Origin: Brugia malayi
Taxonomy: Eukaryota; Nematoda; Chromadorea; Rhabditida; Onchocercidae
Reading direction: 5' to 3'
DNA: 64,000 bases
NCBI RefSeq assembly: GCF_000002995.4
Contig: NW_025062285.1
Location: 62,001 to 126,000, forward strand
Position 1 is the stretch's first letter. Every line of letters begins with the position of its first letter. Positions 1-12,400 of the stretch are shown here, piece by piece. The notes beneath the pieces are model-generated. The model did no database searches and was not told the DNA's origin. It was given only the letters and a program-made list of their open reading frames with translations. The translations under genes were made by a program, and so were the position numbers.

Positions 1-11
1 GCTTTTTATAG

Positions 12-1494
12 ACATTGGTACCAATGTACGATGTGCCAGTAGTGAAAACCACCCAGAGTTTCTATTCTGAAGCCGATTCTGGGGCAGAAGAAGCTGAGGT
101 AAATATTTAATTTTCATGTGATGCAAATGTGCATAAGCGAATGATTTATAGTTATGTTTCATAAAACGTGTTCCTTTGTAGTCTGTTACATGTTTAGGAC
201 CAAATGTTTTGGTTTCTGTTCCCAAATATCATCTGGTAAACAAAAAAGGAAATAAAATAAAAGAAGGAAAGAGATTCTTACACTTTTTCTTTCTTACATA
301 TCAGAATATTTTTTGTTTTATTTTTTATTTCTTTTTAGATTTTTGGTGTGAAATATTCGGTGAGACAACGACGCATCAATGCACCAGCTGTGAAACGAGC
401 AATTGGTACTATATTATCAAATGCGAAAGTAAGTTTTTGTATATACTTTTGAATCAGTCTTATTAAAAATATAAGAAATTTTTATTTTTATTTACTTGAA
501 ATTCAAGAATATGATTATTTTTAAGCTTGATGCCGATGCTTTGAATGCTGAACTCTCTGCCGCACGACAACAGGGATTCAGTTTTTTAGATGGTTTGAAT
601 GATTTGAGCATTTTAAGCGAGGATTCTTATCAGGATTCATTTGATCGCATCGAACTTAGTAGAGAGGAAGAGCGATTGCAGTTGAGGGAAGAGGAGGTGA
701 TAATTTCAAGGGAATTTGAGTTTGATTTTTAGAAGTTGAATTTTGAGCTCTTTTTTTGTATTATAATCGAACAGAAATTTAACATTAAGGAATTGAGAAC
801 TTATACTTTTGAATTTTAACGAATTATCTTTTTCTCTATTCCAGGAGATGACCGATGATCCAACATGTGAGCTACGACATGCTGAAGTAACAGTAAAAGA
901 TTTTAGATTAGCAGGTCGACATACATTCTCATCGGTTTTGGCCCAACTTCCTTCGTATTTAGCTGGACGAACTGCTGATGATCTCAGTCCTATTAATGCG
1001 TTCTCAGTGCTTTTGCATCTTTGTAATGAAAATGTTAGTAATTTTAATTATTCGAATTTAAATTTGCAAAAAAAAAAAAAAAAAAATTTCTTTGCTATTT
1101 CCTGATGAAATGAAAAATTGCTAGAGAAGAAAACTTTTACTCAATTAGCATTGTTTGCATCTTGAGCTCACTTTATCCAGGTGAACAGTTTCATTGTTAT
1201 TAAAATTTCTTTCGAAAAAAATGATGACAATCATGGGGAAAATCATCGCCTTTCGAGATTTCCATTATTTTTATCTCATCCTCCTCTGTTATTTCTGAGA
1301 CAACAGATATTTGCGTATTAATTCAAGTAAGTGACTTACTGTAGAATTATTAATTTTTTTTCCAGAATTTGGAGCTTCTTCAACGTAGGGATGGTCGTGG
1401 CCTGATAATGACAACAGAAATGGGTGATTTCACTATAATATCTGCCCGGCAAAACAGGGTAAATCGTAAACGTACTGCCTCAGAATGTCAATAA
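12..1494 (+). CDS. Condensin complex subunit CAP-H (barren-type kleisin), 3' part only
   Basis: This is the C-terminal part of a kleisin that bridges the SMC2/SMC4 heads in condensin and compacts mitotic chromosomes in the nucleus. Exons read in one continuous phase: 12-98 (after the acceptor TTTTTATAG), 339-428, 508-696, 845-1033 and 1366-1494 (stop TAA 1492-1494). An acceptor ending at 525 is an alternative start for the third exon, also in phase. The basic segment RRINAPAVKRAIGTIL resembles the conserved KRIDMKKLK region of CAP-H. The last two exons give HTFSSVLAQLPSYL followed by INAFSVLLHLCNENNLELL, which matches the CAP-H C-terminal winged helix (LPxxMxxxLSxPLAFxCLLHLANEKNLxL in the family). 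An acidic, Glu-rich linker lies between them. The 5' part lies outside the window. RAD21/REC8 and CAP-H2 fit the C-terminus less well. In nematodes the likely counterpart is the DPY-26 type. A possible poly(A) signal AATAAA is at 1579-1584. Confidence 0.75.
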
Positions 1495-2630
1495 ATAGTT
1501 AATATTATTGCTTTATTAGCTATTAAAATTTTACTCCGATTATCCACTTGTTTTTTAGTGTTATCTTTATTCAGTGGAAATAAAACCATGAATGATGTGA
1601 TGTGTATTAGACTCCAACTTTTCGTTCTTTCAAATAACAAAACTCAGAAGACATTTATTTATGCCTGAGCAGTAGATTAATCCGCTAAATATGGCAAATG
1701 GCATAATAATTGTTCAATTTTGATCGACAACTCATGTGGATGTATCTTTTATGTGAATGAATGAATGATTGCTCATTTTGTTTATTTGATTAGTTATTCC
1801 TGCATATAATACTTGCTTTACTTCTATCTTGACAGATTACATATAGCAAAGTGTTTGCTGGATGGTTCAGTTTTGGAAATTTTTAAAATTTTTGGAGAAA
1901 AGATGCATGGGAATGATGATATTAATGTTGCAATAGCTGTTAAATATACCTGGTCTTATCGCATAATTTATCATTATTACAATCTATCATTATTTTACTC
2001 TCCATTTATTCCTTCTCTTCATCAAATGCACAATTTATCATCTGAATTTTAAATCTTTCATCAAATGAAATTTTTATTCGTTTTTTTCTTTTTTTTACTC
2101 TTCTACCTTGCACAATGTCTTCATCATCTCCACTAATGTGATACATTCAAATTTACAGTGTTTCTTCTCTTTTTTGCTGTATTTAGGAAGTAATTTGTTC
2201 CCCTTATCAACACATCTACTGTATTTACTGTGAAGTATAAAATTTTCATATACAGAAACATGGAGAAATTATTAATTTTTCTTTTAAAATTTTAATCCAC
2301 TTACAAAATAAATGATTTAAATTATTTATACTGTGCAGTAAGGCATGAAATGTTATCCAAATAAATAGTTACAACAAATATTTAAAAAAAGAAAGTTGAA
2401 TTTTTCTTTCATTTCAGTAAATATTTTACCTCCATCTAATTGACAAGTAATGATTAAATAACGACACATTAAAACATTTAACAGCTTTATACGGTGAGAA
2501 TAATTGGAGCAAAATTATTTATGGCCAATGAAATATGCTGTTCTTTTTTTTTAATTTATTTAATTTTTTAAAATACTAGCAACATTTAATTTAATAATAT
2601 GCTATATCTTCATAGATGTCATGAAGAAGC
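1495..2630. other. Spacer between convergent genes
   Basis: This stretch holds the 3' flanks of the CAP-H gene (+) and the guanylyl cyclase gene (-). It has AATAAA at 1579-1584 for the plus-strand gene and TTTATT at 2555-2560, which reads AATAAA on the minus strand about 70 bases past the cyclase stop. The open frame at 1813-2052 has biased, low-complexity composition and no recognisable motif. I see no gene here. Confidence 0.6.
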
Positions 2631-5600
2631 TTACGCACTCATAGTATTTTCATCTTCTTTACCTTGCAAAAAATATGTGATGCATTCACCTTTACCCTGA
2701 AAAATTAATATTTCAACTAAGTCATCTAGGAATAAATGAAATCAATTAATGAAGCAAAAGTTCATAAAAAATAAAAAAGCAAATTCTATAATTTAATAGA
2801 CTTAAGGTGATTATTCAAATCAAATCAAAAACAGATTTACCTTAACACTAATTTTTCCTCGTTCAATAATTTGAAATTGCGGAAAATAGCAATGAAGCAA
2901 ATTATATGATTGATCACTGATCTCAAAATATTGAATAATTAATTGTTTACATTTTGTTAAATGTAAACACATTCATTTCCAGAATAGATTCATGTAAGTT
3001 TTTGTAAGTTTTTATTATCTTATTTAAGCAAATTTAAATGCAAATTTAAATTTATTCTCAAAGATTGGAAATGAAAAAATGGAGAGAAAGAGAGGGAGGG
3101 AGGGAGGGAGAGAGAGAGAGAGAGAGAGGGAATTACTTGTATCTCATTTGGTTCACTCGTACTTTCCATTCTGGATGCCATATTAACTGTGTCACCAAAG
3201 AGACAATAACGTGGTGTAATTAAACCGACGACACCTGCTGCTACAGCACCGCTGTGAAAGCCAATTCGTACCATTAATCGTTCTTCGGGTCGATGAATGA
3301 TTTTAAATTTTGTTACAAACTAAATAATTTCTTTTTAATTTATTCATTCTCATTTTATATTTTATTATATAAATAAAATCCATCAAAATAAATGAAAAAA
3401 AAAGTGTAAAAATGAGTGAAATAATAATTATTTTATTTCTTTTCTTACCTTCTTATTTATTTATTAATATTAAAAATATTTTATAACAAATAAAATTTCA
3501 ATCTCAATTATTTGCTTTTTTTTCTTGTCTCATAATAAAAATGGCGCTAATTAACTAACCGAGCGCATTTGAAGTGCAATATTACCAATGTTCTCAACGT
3601 GTGCATAACCATTTTCTTTCGGTAAACCGGAAACGATCATGTATGCATCACCGATTGTTTCAACCTTAGATTTTAAAGTAACTTTTTTTGTTTAAATTAT
3701 TAAATATCAAATTAACTGTTAAAGTTATTATCATATCATTTGATTGCTAATCATTGTTTCTATCTTTGAGCAACACAAAAGGATGCATAGAAAAAAGAAA
3801 ATTCATAATTGAAATAATTTAAATCATTCCATTTTAACTGAATAAAATTGCACAAATATTTTGAGTTATTCGATTACAAAAGTTAAAATTACTAAATATT
3901 TCAAAGGTTACTCAATTTTATTTTCTTTTCCTTTCTTTTTTCCTAATATAAAGTGATTAATTGTATTTATTGTTAGTAATTTGAAACTTTTTTAAAATTT
4001 TCATTTTGTACTAAATTAATTATTTTCGTATAAACTAATTACTGATTTTACATTTAAAACATGCTATGAAATTCTTTTTTTCATTATAAATTTTCCGTTT
4101 TTTACCTTTAAATTCAATTTTATAATTAAAACGCAAATTAGTTATTTTTCCAAATATATAAACAAAAAAAAAGAAAAAAAAAAGAAAATGTGAATTAATT
4201 TGAGAATAGAAAACAAAGAAATATGAAATGAAAAGTGAAAAAGTTAAAAATACAACCATACTATATGCAAAAAAAGAGAAAAAGGAAAAACAAAAAAGGA
4301 AAAAAAATGACATTTAATAAAATATTTTTTACATTTTTAAATTAATTAAAAAAATAATTTAGAAAATGTTATCTATAAATAAATTAATCTATCATTAATT
4401 AATGCTCATATTAAAACAATAATTTTTTTCAATAGAATGATTTAATTAATAATTAATTTACTTTGTATGCGTCATGTTTCGAGATGATATCATCAAAGCC
4501 ACTGAAAAGATCGTTGAGAAATTTAACAATTTGAAATGGAGTTGAAATAGATGACAATCGAGTGAATCCTCGAATATCCGAGAAAAGTACGGTAGCACAT
4601 GGGTATAACTGTGGTGGCACCTGTCTGCCAACTTTTAAATCATCCGCAATTGATCTTTAAAATTTGTTCATTCTTTAGATGATACTTGTTTATGTTACTG
4701 TTATTAATGTATGTGCAATGGAATAATTTAATTAATTAATTATTAGTAATTATTGACAAGCTTTTAAATTTTTTACAAATTTTTTATCATCGATTATCAA
4801 AAGATGAATGTTTAGTAAAAAATTAAAATTTGAAATTGAACAAAAATAAATTAAGTAATAATAACTTTGGTAATATACTGTAGAGTAATCGATCAGCTTG
4901 TTGTTGTGCTTCTTCTAATAATGCTGTTCGATTTTTCACCATTACTTCCAAATTTACAGTATACTAAAATTAGCACTCCTTTTTTTCATTCAAATTTTAA
5001 TTCAAATTCAACTATAATAAATATTTGACAACAATAATTGTTGTAGTTTATTAAATATTATTGTTTAAATTTATCCTGAAAATACTTATAATATTAATTA
5101 TAATGCTATCCCAAATGTATAATAACATTGCGTTTGAAATATTAGATTTTACTATCAATTAATTATAGATAATTTATTTTTATTATTATTATTTTTTTAA
5201 AAGAAGAAGAACTTCATTCATCATTTCCATCATTTGATCCAAAAGTGATCCACTTCCTCTGAAATAGTAACTATTAGTAAGATCGATATCTACCAGTGGA
5301 TCAATATCTCCCAATAGATCAATATGTCCCGGATTTTTTTTATAAAATGTTGTTAATTTTAGTAAAAAATGTTAACTATTTTAATGGGTCACTCATTTTT
5401 ATCATTTTTTTTTTGTGATAAAGAGAAATAAAAAGTGGTTGAAAATTTTCTCGAAGATATCAATTAGATACAAGTACCATTACTTTTGAAAAATTATCAT
5501 TTTTTTCTTGTAAAACTTTGCAATATTTAAAAGATAATTTATAGTTAATTAATAAACCGTTTAGACAATCCTTCAAATAATAAAAGTTTGTCGTTTTTTT

Positions 5601-6400
5601 TTTTTTTTGAATTGTCATTTTCAATATGATTCTCACAAATTTTTCGTCTAAAAGAGTAGAAAAAAAAAAGACTAAAATGATTTGAAAAAAAAGAAGTTTT
5701 TTGACAAATTTATTTGATTAAAATGTTAAAATTTAACTGCAAAGTAATTTATTATGCAAGAAGATCCAATTAATTATTTCCTTTTGCAATACAAATAGCA
5801 AATTTATTCGACAAATTAACTGTATGAGGAAAAAAGCAAAAATTTCTTACGTTGTTTTTAAGGTTGCATTAATAACTTCTTTAATTTTTTTAATATTTGG
5901 TCGCATTTGTGGAATTTCTAGCCAACATGCCTAAATGTTTTATTAAGCAAATAACAATTGAATTATAACACAGTTAAAAATCTGTTAGAGTTTTAAATCA
6001 TTTTAGGATAAAAAATATAAAAAAGATGAAAAATGTCTGCTAGAAAATATATGTTCTATAATTTAAATAATAAAATCTTTTTGAAAAAAAAAAGTGGTAA
6101 AATTAATTAAATAATTGGTTTAAAAAGCAAATAAATGTTATGCATAAACAGACACAAACAAAATATACGTACAACATTTCTCCTTAGTAGTTTACCATTT
6201 AATTTTTAATTTTATTTTCTCAAATGATAAATTTAAAATAATTATATTTTAAAATTATTCCTTTTCTTTAACCTCAATGGTACTTATTAATTGAAGGTTA
6301 TAGGATGAATCATTGTTAGCTGACGGAAATGTTGGTCGAATGCAACCTTCTTCAATACTATTTGCTAATTTGATCAGTAATTCTGCAATAATGATAACAT

Positions 6401-6436
<36 letters not shown>

Positions 6437-9400
6437 TGAACAATATGGTAAATTTAACAAAATAAATTTAAACGGAATAAAAGAAATTTTGTTTTCTTAA
6501 ATTTATTACATAAAAATAAATAAATCTGTAAATACTAATTCAAATATAATTGGAATTAAGCTGGAATAAAAGAATTAAAATAAATATTAATTGTTGAATA
6601 ATTTATCAAAATCATTGTATTAATGTCATTTCATTAACATTACAAAATGTAATGTAATTACGAAAATTTAAAATTTATGAAATAAATTTACTTTTTGTGG
6701 AAATGGAGAGTTCATGAAATGGTTCCAATCGAAATAATATTTGATAGAGTACCATACCGAGTGAATATATATCTGCTGCTTGAGAGCCATGTGGTAAAAA
6801 TTTCGTTTTTAAAATAATTTGTAGAATTTCAGGTGCTTGTTGGATATATTCTGAAGACGAAAATAAAAAGTTGAATGCTCTTAAATTGATGCTATTTTGA
6901 TTCCGAATTTAAATTTATTAAATTAATGATTAAAAAATTATGAAAATTTGCGAAATTGATATGATAGATGTTTTTCAAGAAAATTTTTCCTCGTTTTTTT
7001 TAACATATTATTAATGAAAATATATAAAATGCATTGGTATATAAAGATTGTTATTTTAAAAAAATTAAATGGAAGAGTAAAAAGAAAATTTTAAAATGAA
7101 ATAAAACAAAAAAATTAAACATTACTTAATATATAATTTGTAAAAAAAATTAAAACAAAATAAAACAAAAATTAAACATTAGTTAATATATAAAAAAAAA
7201 CTATCAATACATCACTGCTAAAAATCTTAGCTGAAAAATTTATCAGTTATCATATCATATCATATCATATCACATCATATAATCATATCATTCTCTTCCT
7301 TTCCTTACAACATTACATATTCATTGCATCATATCTTTTTTTTATATCCAAAAATTTCTCACATGTTATCAATATGACCAAAGAAAGGAAAAAATCTAAT
7401 ATTATAAAATAAATGAGTTATTTTTATAAATTCTGAAATATAAATTACAAAATAAGATGGATCAAATTATTGCTAAAAACAAAACGTATTTAGTTTCTTT
7501 AATTGAGCAATTAGCCTTCTGAAATGTAAATAATTTTTGAAATTATTTATGAATTTTATTTTTTCTTTTAATTATTTTTCAATAATAATATAGAAAAACT
7601 AGAACTTAAAAAAAAGTCACTAATTAATTAATTACTTCGGCTAATTTGAATATTATCATCATCGTTGTCATCAACTTTTTTAAAGATTTGTTTTATTTCG
7701 TTATGCAATAACTTTTCAGCAACAATTACTTCCGTATAAAAATCTGTTAATTTAACTGTCCAATGTGAATCAACGAGACAATTTTGCAAGCACAATAAGC
7801 CATGGTATTGTATTGGCGATGAATGCAGGAAAAATATACCCTAAAATAATTTGAATTATTCTCGACAATAATTTAACAATAAAACAAAAGCAATAAAATT
7901 TTTGAACAAAATGATTTATATATCATTTAATTATTTAGCTATTGCTCAGTTCAATTCAATTTAAATTTTTTATTTTAATTCATAAATAACATTTTAAAAT
8001 TTTGAAATTATCAAACACAATTTTTAAAAAAAATTAAAATTGATAAATTTTGACAGGTTTCTTTTAACTAACGATAAGTTTTTTTTTTTTTATTACTGTT
8101 ATCTATAAATAAATTTTGTAATATTTAGTTTTTTAAATTAATTATTTCTTTTCAGATTAATTTGTTGCATACCTTAACAACATCTTTAGCAAATGAAACT
8201 AGAAAATTTCGGTTAAGTTTCATTTCATTGTTAAAAATAATATCCTGAAATATTATATGAAATAATTGTAAAATTAAATTAAAAAATGTTTTATTACTAA
8301 GTCATTAAATTAGTTTTTTTTTTTTTAACTGTAAAAAAGCTTCAGTAAATTTGTTAAATTCTTAAAATTTAATGAAAAAGAAAAAGTTATTCATTACTCC
8401 AAGACTTCCACGTGTAACAAATGTCCAAAGGATTAGCAATTCATTTTGTTGGTTAAAACAAATTCCATAAAATTTATTCAAATTTTCATTTTCCAACATT
8501 TTTAGCTGAAAAAACTTCATTTATTTTTTATTAAATAGCATTGATTTTCCGTGAATGTAACATTCCGTATAAAATCAGATAAGTATATCAAATTATACAG
8601 AATAGAAAAGTAAATTTTACTTATCTCACGTACGTGAGTGATTGCTATGCAAATTATTTAAATGATAATTGTTCCAGCAGTTTACTCGTTTTTTTTATTT
8701 TTTTTTTTTTATTTAAAATTGTTTCATTCCTTTCTCTCTATCCTCAATTAATTTCAAAATTTTTTCATCAACTAATTTTGCTTTTACTTATTTTTCTTAA
8801 TTATTTAACAATTCCGAAATTTTGATTAAAAATTTAAAATTTGAATAATTAATAAATATTTCAGTGAATTGACTTTTTTTAAAAAAATTATTTACTTGTT
8901 TCAAAATTTGCAATTCATTTTTTGGAAATGTAATATTTCGTGTTTGATGATATCGGCGAACTGATAATTTAACACCGTTGCATATTGCACGTTCCATTGA
9001 TAACATTTGATTTGTATTTGATTCATTACTAATTACTGATCCATTAACTGATTTACCTGTATGCTGAAAAAGGTAACGTGAATTGTAGAGGAAGTGAGTT
9101 ACGTGAAAAGAAATGAACACGTTTTGATTTTTTCGATGGATTATGCTAATAAAATTTAATAATTTAACAATTTTATATGATTAGTTAAGACATAAATGAA
9201 ATAAAAATTGAATTATAATTTACGTCAGTAGCTAAATCTAACAGACGAACTGATTCACGTGCTATGCGCCACGTCATATCATACAATCGTCTTTCTTTTC
9301 TAAAATTTTCAGCATTAAAATAAATTTTATCAAACTTATATCAGTTTTTAATTATAAATAAATTGAATGACTGAAATTCAGTTTGTATATTACGTAGTTA

Positions 9401-12400
9401 ATACCAACACATTAACCAATTTGATGAGAATGAATAAATTGATAAATGCTAAAGTAATACTTAGATTTAGCAAAGTAATTAAGGAATGCTTTAATTAACC
9501 CTTTCATGTATAGAAAATAACCAATAACAATAGTAAAAAGTAAAAGAATTGCTGATGCACCAGCCAAAATATATTTTGTGTAATCGCATAAACTTCCATC
9601 ATATCCACAAGATGGCATATCAAATGGTGCCTCACCATTTGCTGTCAACCAGTAATTCATTAAAATTTCATGTGGTACCTAAATAAGTTTTAAAAAAGTA
9701 GGAGAAAAAGCTCAAGAGATTTTCTTATTAGCATCAGTTAAATTTTTGCTATATTTAAAGATATTTGCAAGAATAATGTGTGCATCATATGAATATCTTT
9801 CTTCTTTTGAAAAGAAACATTTAATTTAACAAATTTTAGCATAATTCAAGTATTTTTCGTTAATTTTGAATGAGTTAATATACAAATAATTGATTTTCTC
9901 GATAATTTAGTAATTGAAGCACTGAATGGAAATTCATTAATTAAACTATGAGATTAAAAAAAAAGATAATAAAGTATTAGAATATTAAAAGCATATGGGA
10001 AATAATGAAGATATTTAATTTCAAATTTGTTAATTAATAATTGATTGATTCTTTTTTTTTTTTTTGTTATTTAATTATTATTAAATCATCCCAAGTTTTG
10101 TAAAAGAAACAATCCTTCATTGTTTTTCTGTTTTTCCAATCCAATATTTTTTTTTTCTTTTCTTTCTCTTTATTTCTGCATTTCAGTTCATGAAAATAAT
10201 TTTTTGAAATTACACAGATTCTTTTGTTAAAACCGATATTTATTAAATCATAATTTAATCGCTTTCTTTTTAAATCAAATATTATTGAGTGAAATATGAA
10301 AAGGAAAATGTTAAACGAACAAAATTATTATTATTTAGAATTCTTTTTTTGCAAAAAAATTATGAATTTCAAACTTTTTTGAAAATTTAACAGTTATTTC
10401 TTTTTTTTTTTTTTGAAAATTCAAAATGACAACTGTTATAACAATTATTTAATTGCAATATGCAAATTGCCACAGATGACTAACATGTAGCGAACATTCT
10501 TCGCCTTTCAGGCTACATTTTTCCGGATCGCCAAGTTTTGCTTCTAATTCCACGACAGTTCGTAAACTACCATTATACAATTGGTATGTAATATAGCTTG
10601 GTATTCGAACTGCTTCATTATCAATCAACACCTGGCCAGTCATACCTGTATAAAGGATAATGATACTTATATTGTTACTAATAACAATTGACAAAAATAT
10701 TTGTTAGTTTAAATTCAACTCAAAAATGGAAATTTATAAATTCCATTTTGTCTAAATTCTAATTTATTACATAACATTACATACATAATTTATTCATAAA
10801 TGCTTTTTTTTTTTAATATATTGCGCATTTTTATATTTCTTCTTTCATTTTTATAGAAAATCTAAGAAATGCAAAGAAAAATCTAAATTAGTTTTATTTA
10901 AAACTTGATTTATCATAAAATGGAAAGCTCAAAAAATTTCTCCGAAAAAGTTTTCGGAATTGTTTTCTGATTTTTTTTATTTTTAATTTCTCTTATTGTT
11001 TATTTGTGTAGAAAAGTTCTGCATTGTTACCTAAAAATTGGCGATTAGTCATTTTCTTCCAGATTAACGATCCGTTATTGTTAATATGGTCATCACCGGT
11101 AATATCATATGCGTCACGTAACGCAAGACCATACAGGAATAATGCATCATATAATGACATGTAAACAAGTATTGCATACTGTAAAATAGGTATCGTATAC
11201 CATAATATTGCATACTGTGGAATACTGTAGAACAAACTGTAGAAGAAGCATTGCCCATTGCATACCAAACTATCACTTATTTTTCTGCTTTTTCCCAATT
11301 AATAATTTGAAAGCCATTTTGTTTCTTCGTCTCTCTCTCTCTCTCCCTTCATCTTCTTCCCTTCTTTCTTTTGCATAATAAATAAACGAAAATTAGGGGA
11401 CAGTATGGGGAGAAAGATTACAAACTACTGTAAAACTATTACTAATTTAATTCTAGGAATTTTCAATTCTTATTTTGAAGAATTTTTTCTTCAATTTAAT
11501 TTTTCATCTTTTATTTCCTCTCCAGCTCTCGTATTTCTATTTGATTTTTGGGAAAATATCAGAAGAAAAAAGAGAAATAGAAATCAAATGGGAAACAAGA
11601 AAACATACATGTGAAGAAGCCATATGACCAGTTTCTTTTGAAAATTTATGCGCAAAATGTTGAACTAATTTATGATCATAACCTTGGGCAGTTATTACAA
11701 TTGCATTTTCATAGGCTTGTTTTATCAAATGATTGTCTTTGATTTTTATCACTTCCCATGGAAAGTAATCAACAATCTATAGAAAACACTATGAATATTT
11801 TAATTAATCAAAAAATAACTGCAAGAAAAATATTTTGAATAATAATACTTTTCACCTTTTTTCCTTTTTCTTTTCTTTTTCATGAAAAATACCAATGTAT
11901 ATTATAAATTACTGATATTTGAATTGGATTGGAATAAATATACATAAGTGAATGATAATTTGCTCGCTACTTCCTTAAATTTGAGTAGGAGCAAAACAAA
12001 TCGATTGATAATGATTTAGAAAATAATAATAAATTAATAACTATTTGCTTAATAATAACTTACATGAGAAAGCCATGGTAGTATGTATACATATTCTGCA
12101 TTTTTCATGTTAGCTTTTAAAACTGCTAGCATAAAATTGGTGCAAGCACTGAGATCCAAGCCTAATTCGACCACAATTACTTAATATTATCACTGATTAG
12201 TATTATTACTTCAAGACATTTTTATTTAATAATTTAATTAATTGTTTAGCAGATAAATCACTGAGTAAAAAGAAGCTAAGTTGCACAATTTTATGTTTGA
12301 ATATTAATTACTAAATGATACAAAGGTTCGAAGAAATTTTCGCTTGTAAATTATATATCCAAATTAATCTCCTAATTACTGATTACGTAAGGCTTTGAAA

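Noticed and set aside
1813..2052. 79-codon plus-strand frame in the spacer after CAP-H
   Set aside because: Rich in F, Y, L, H and I from AT-rich DNA, with no motif and no splice context. It lies in the expected 3' flank.
4035..4313. 92-codon minus-strand frame rich in Phe
   Set aside because: It lies inside a cyclase intron and is produced by poly(A)-rich sequence. The flanking exons join in phase without it.
8797..9120. 107-codon frame on the cyclase strand
   Set aside because: Only 8896-9063 is exon 11. The rest runs into introns, so the ATG at 9120 is not a gene start.
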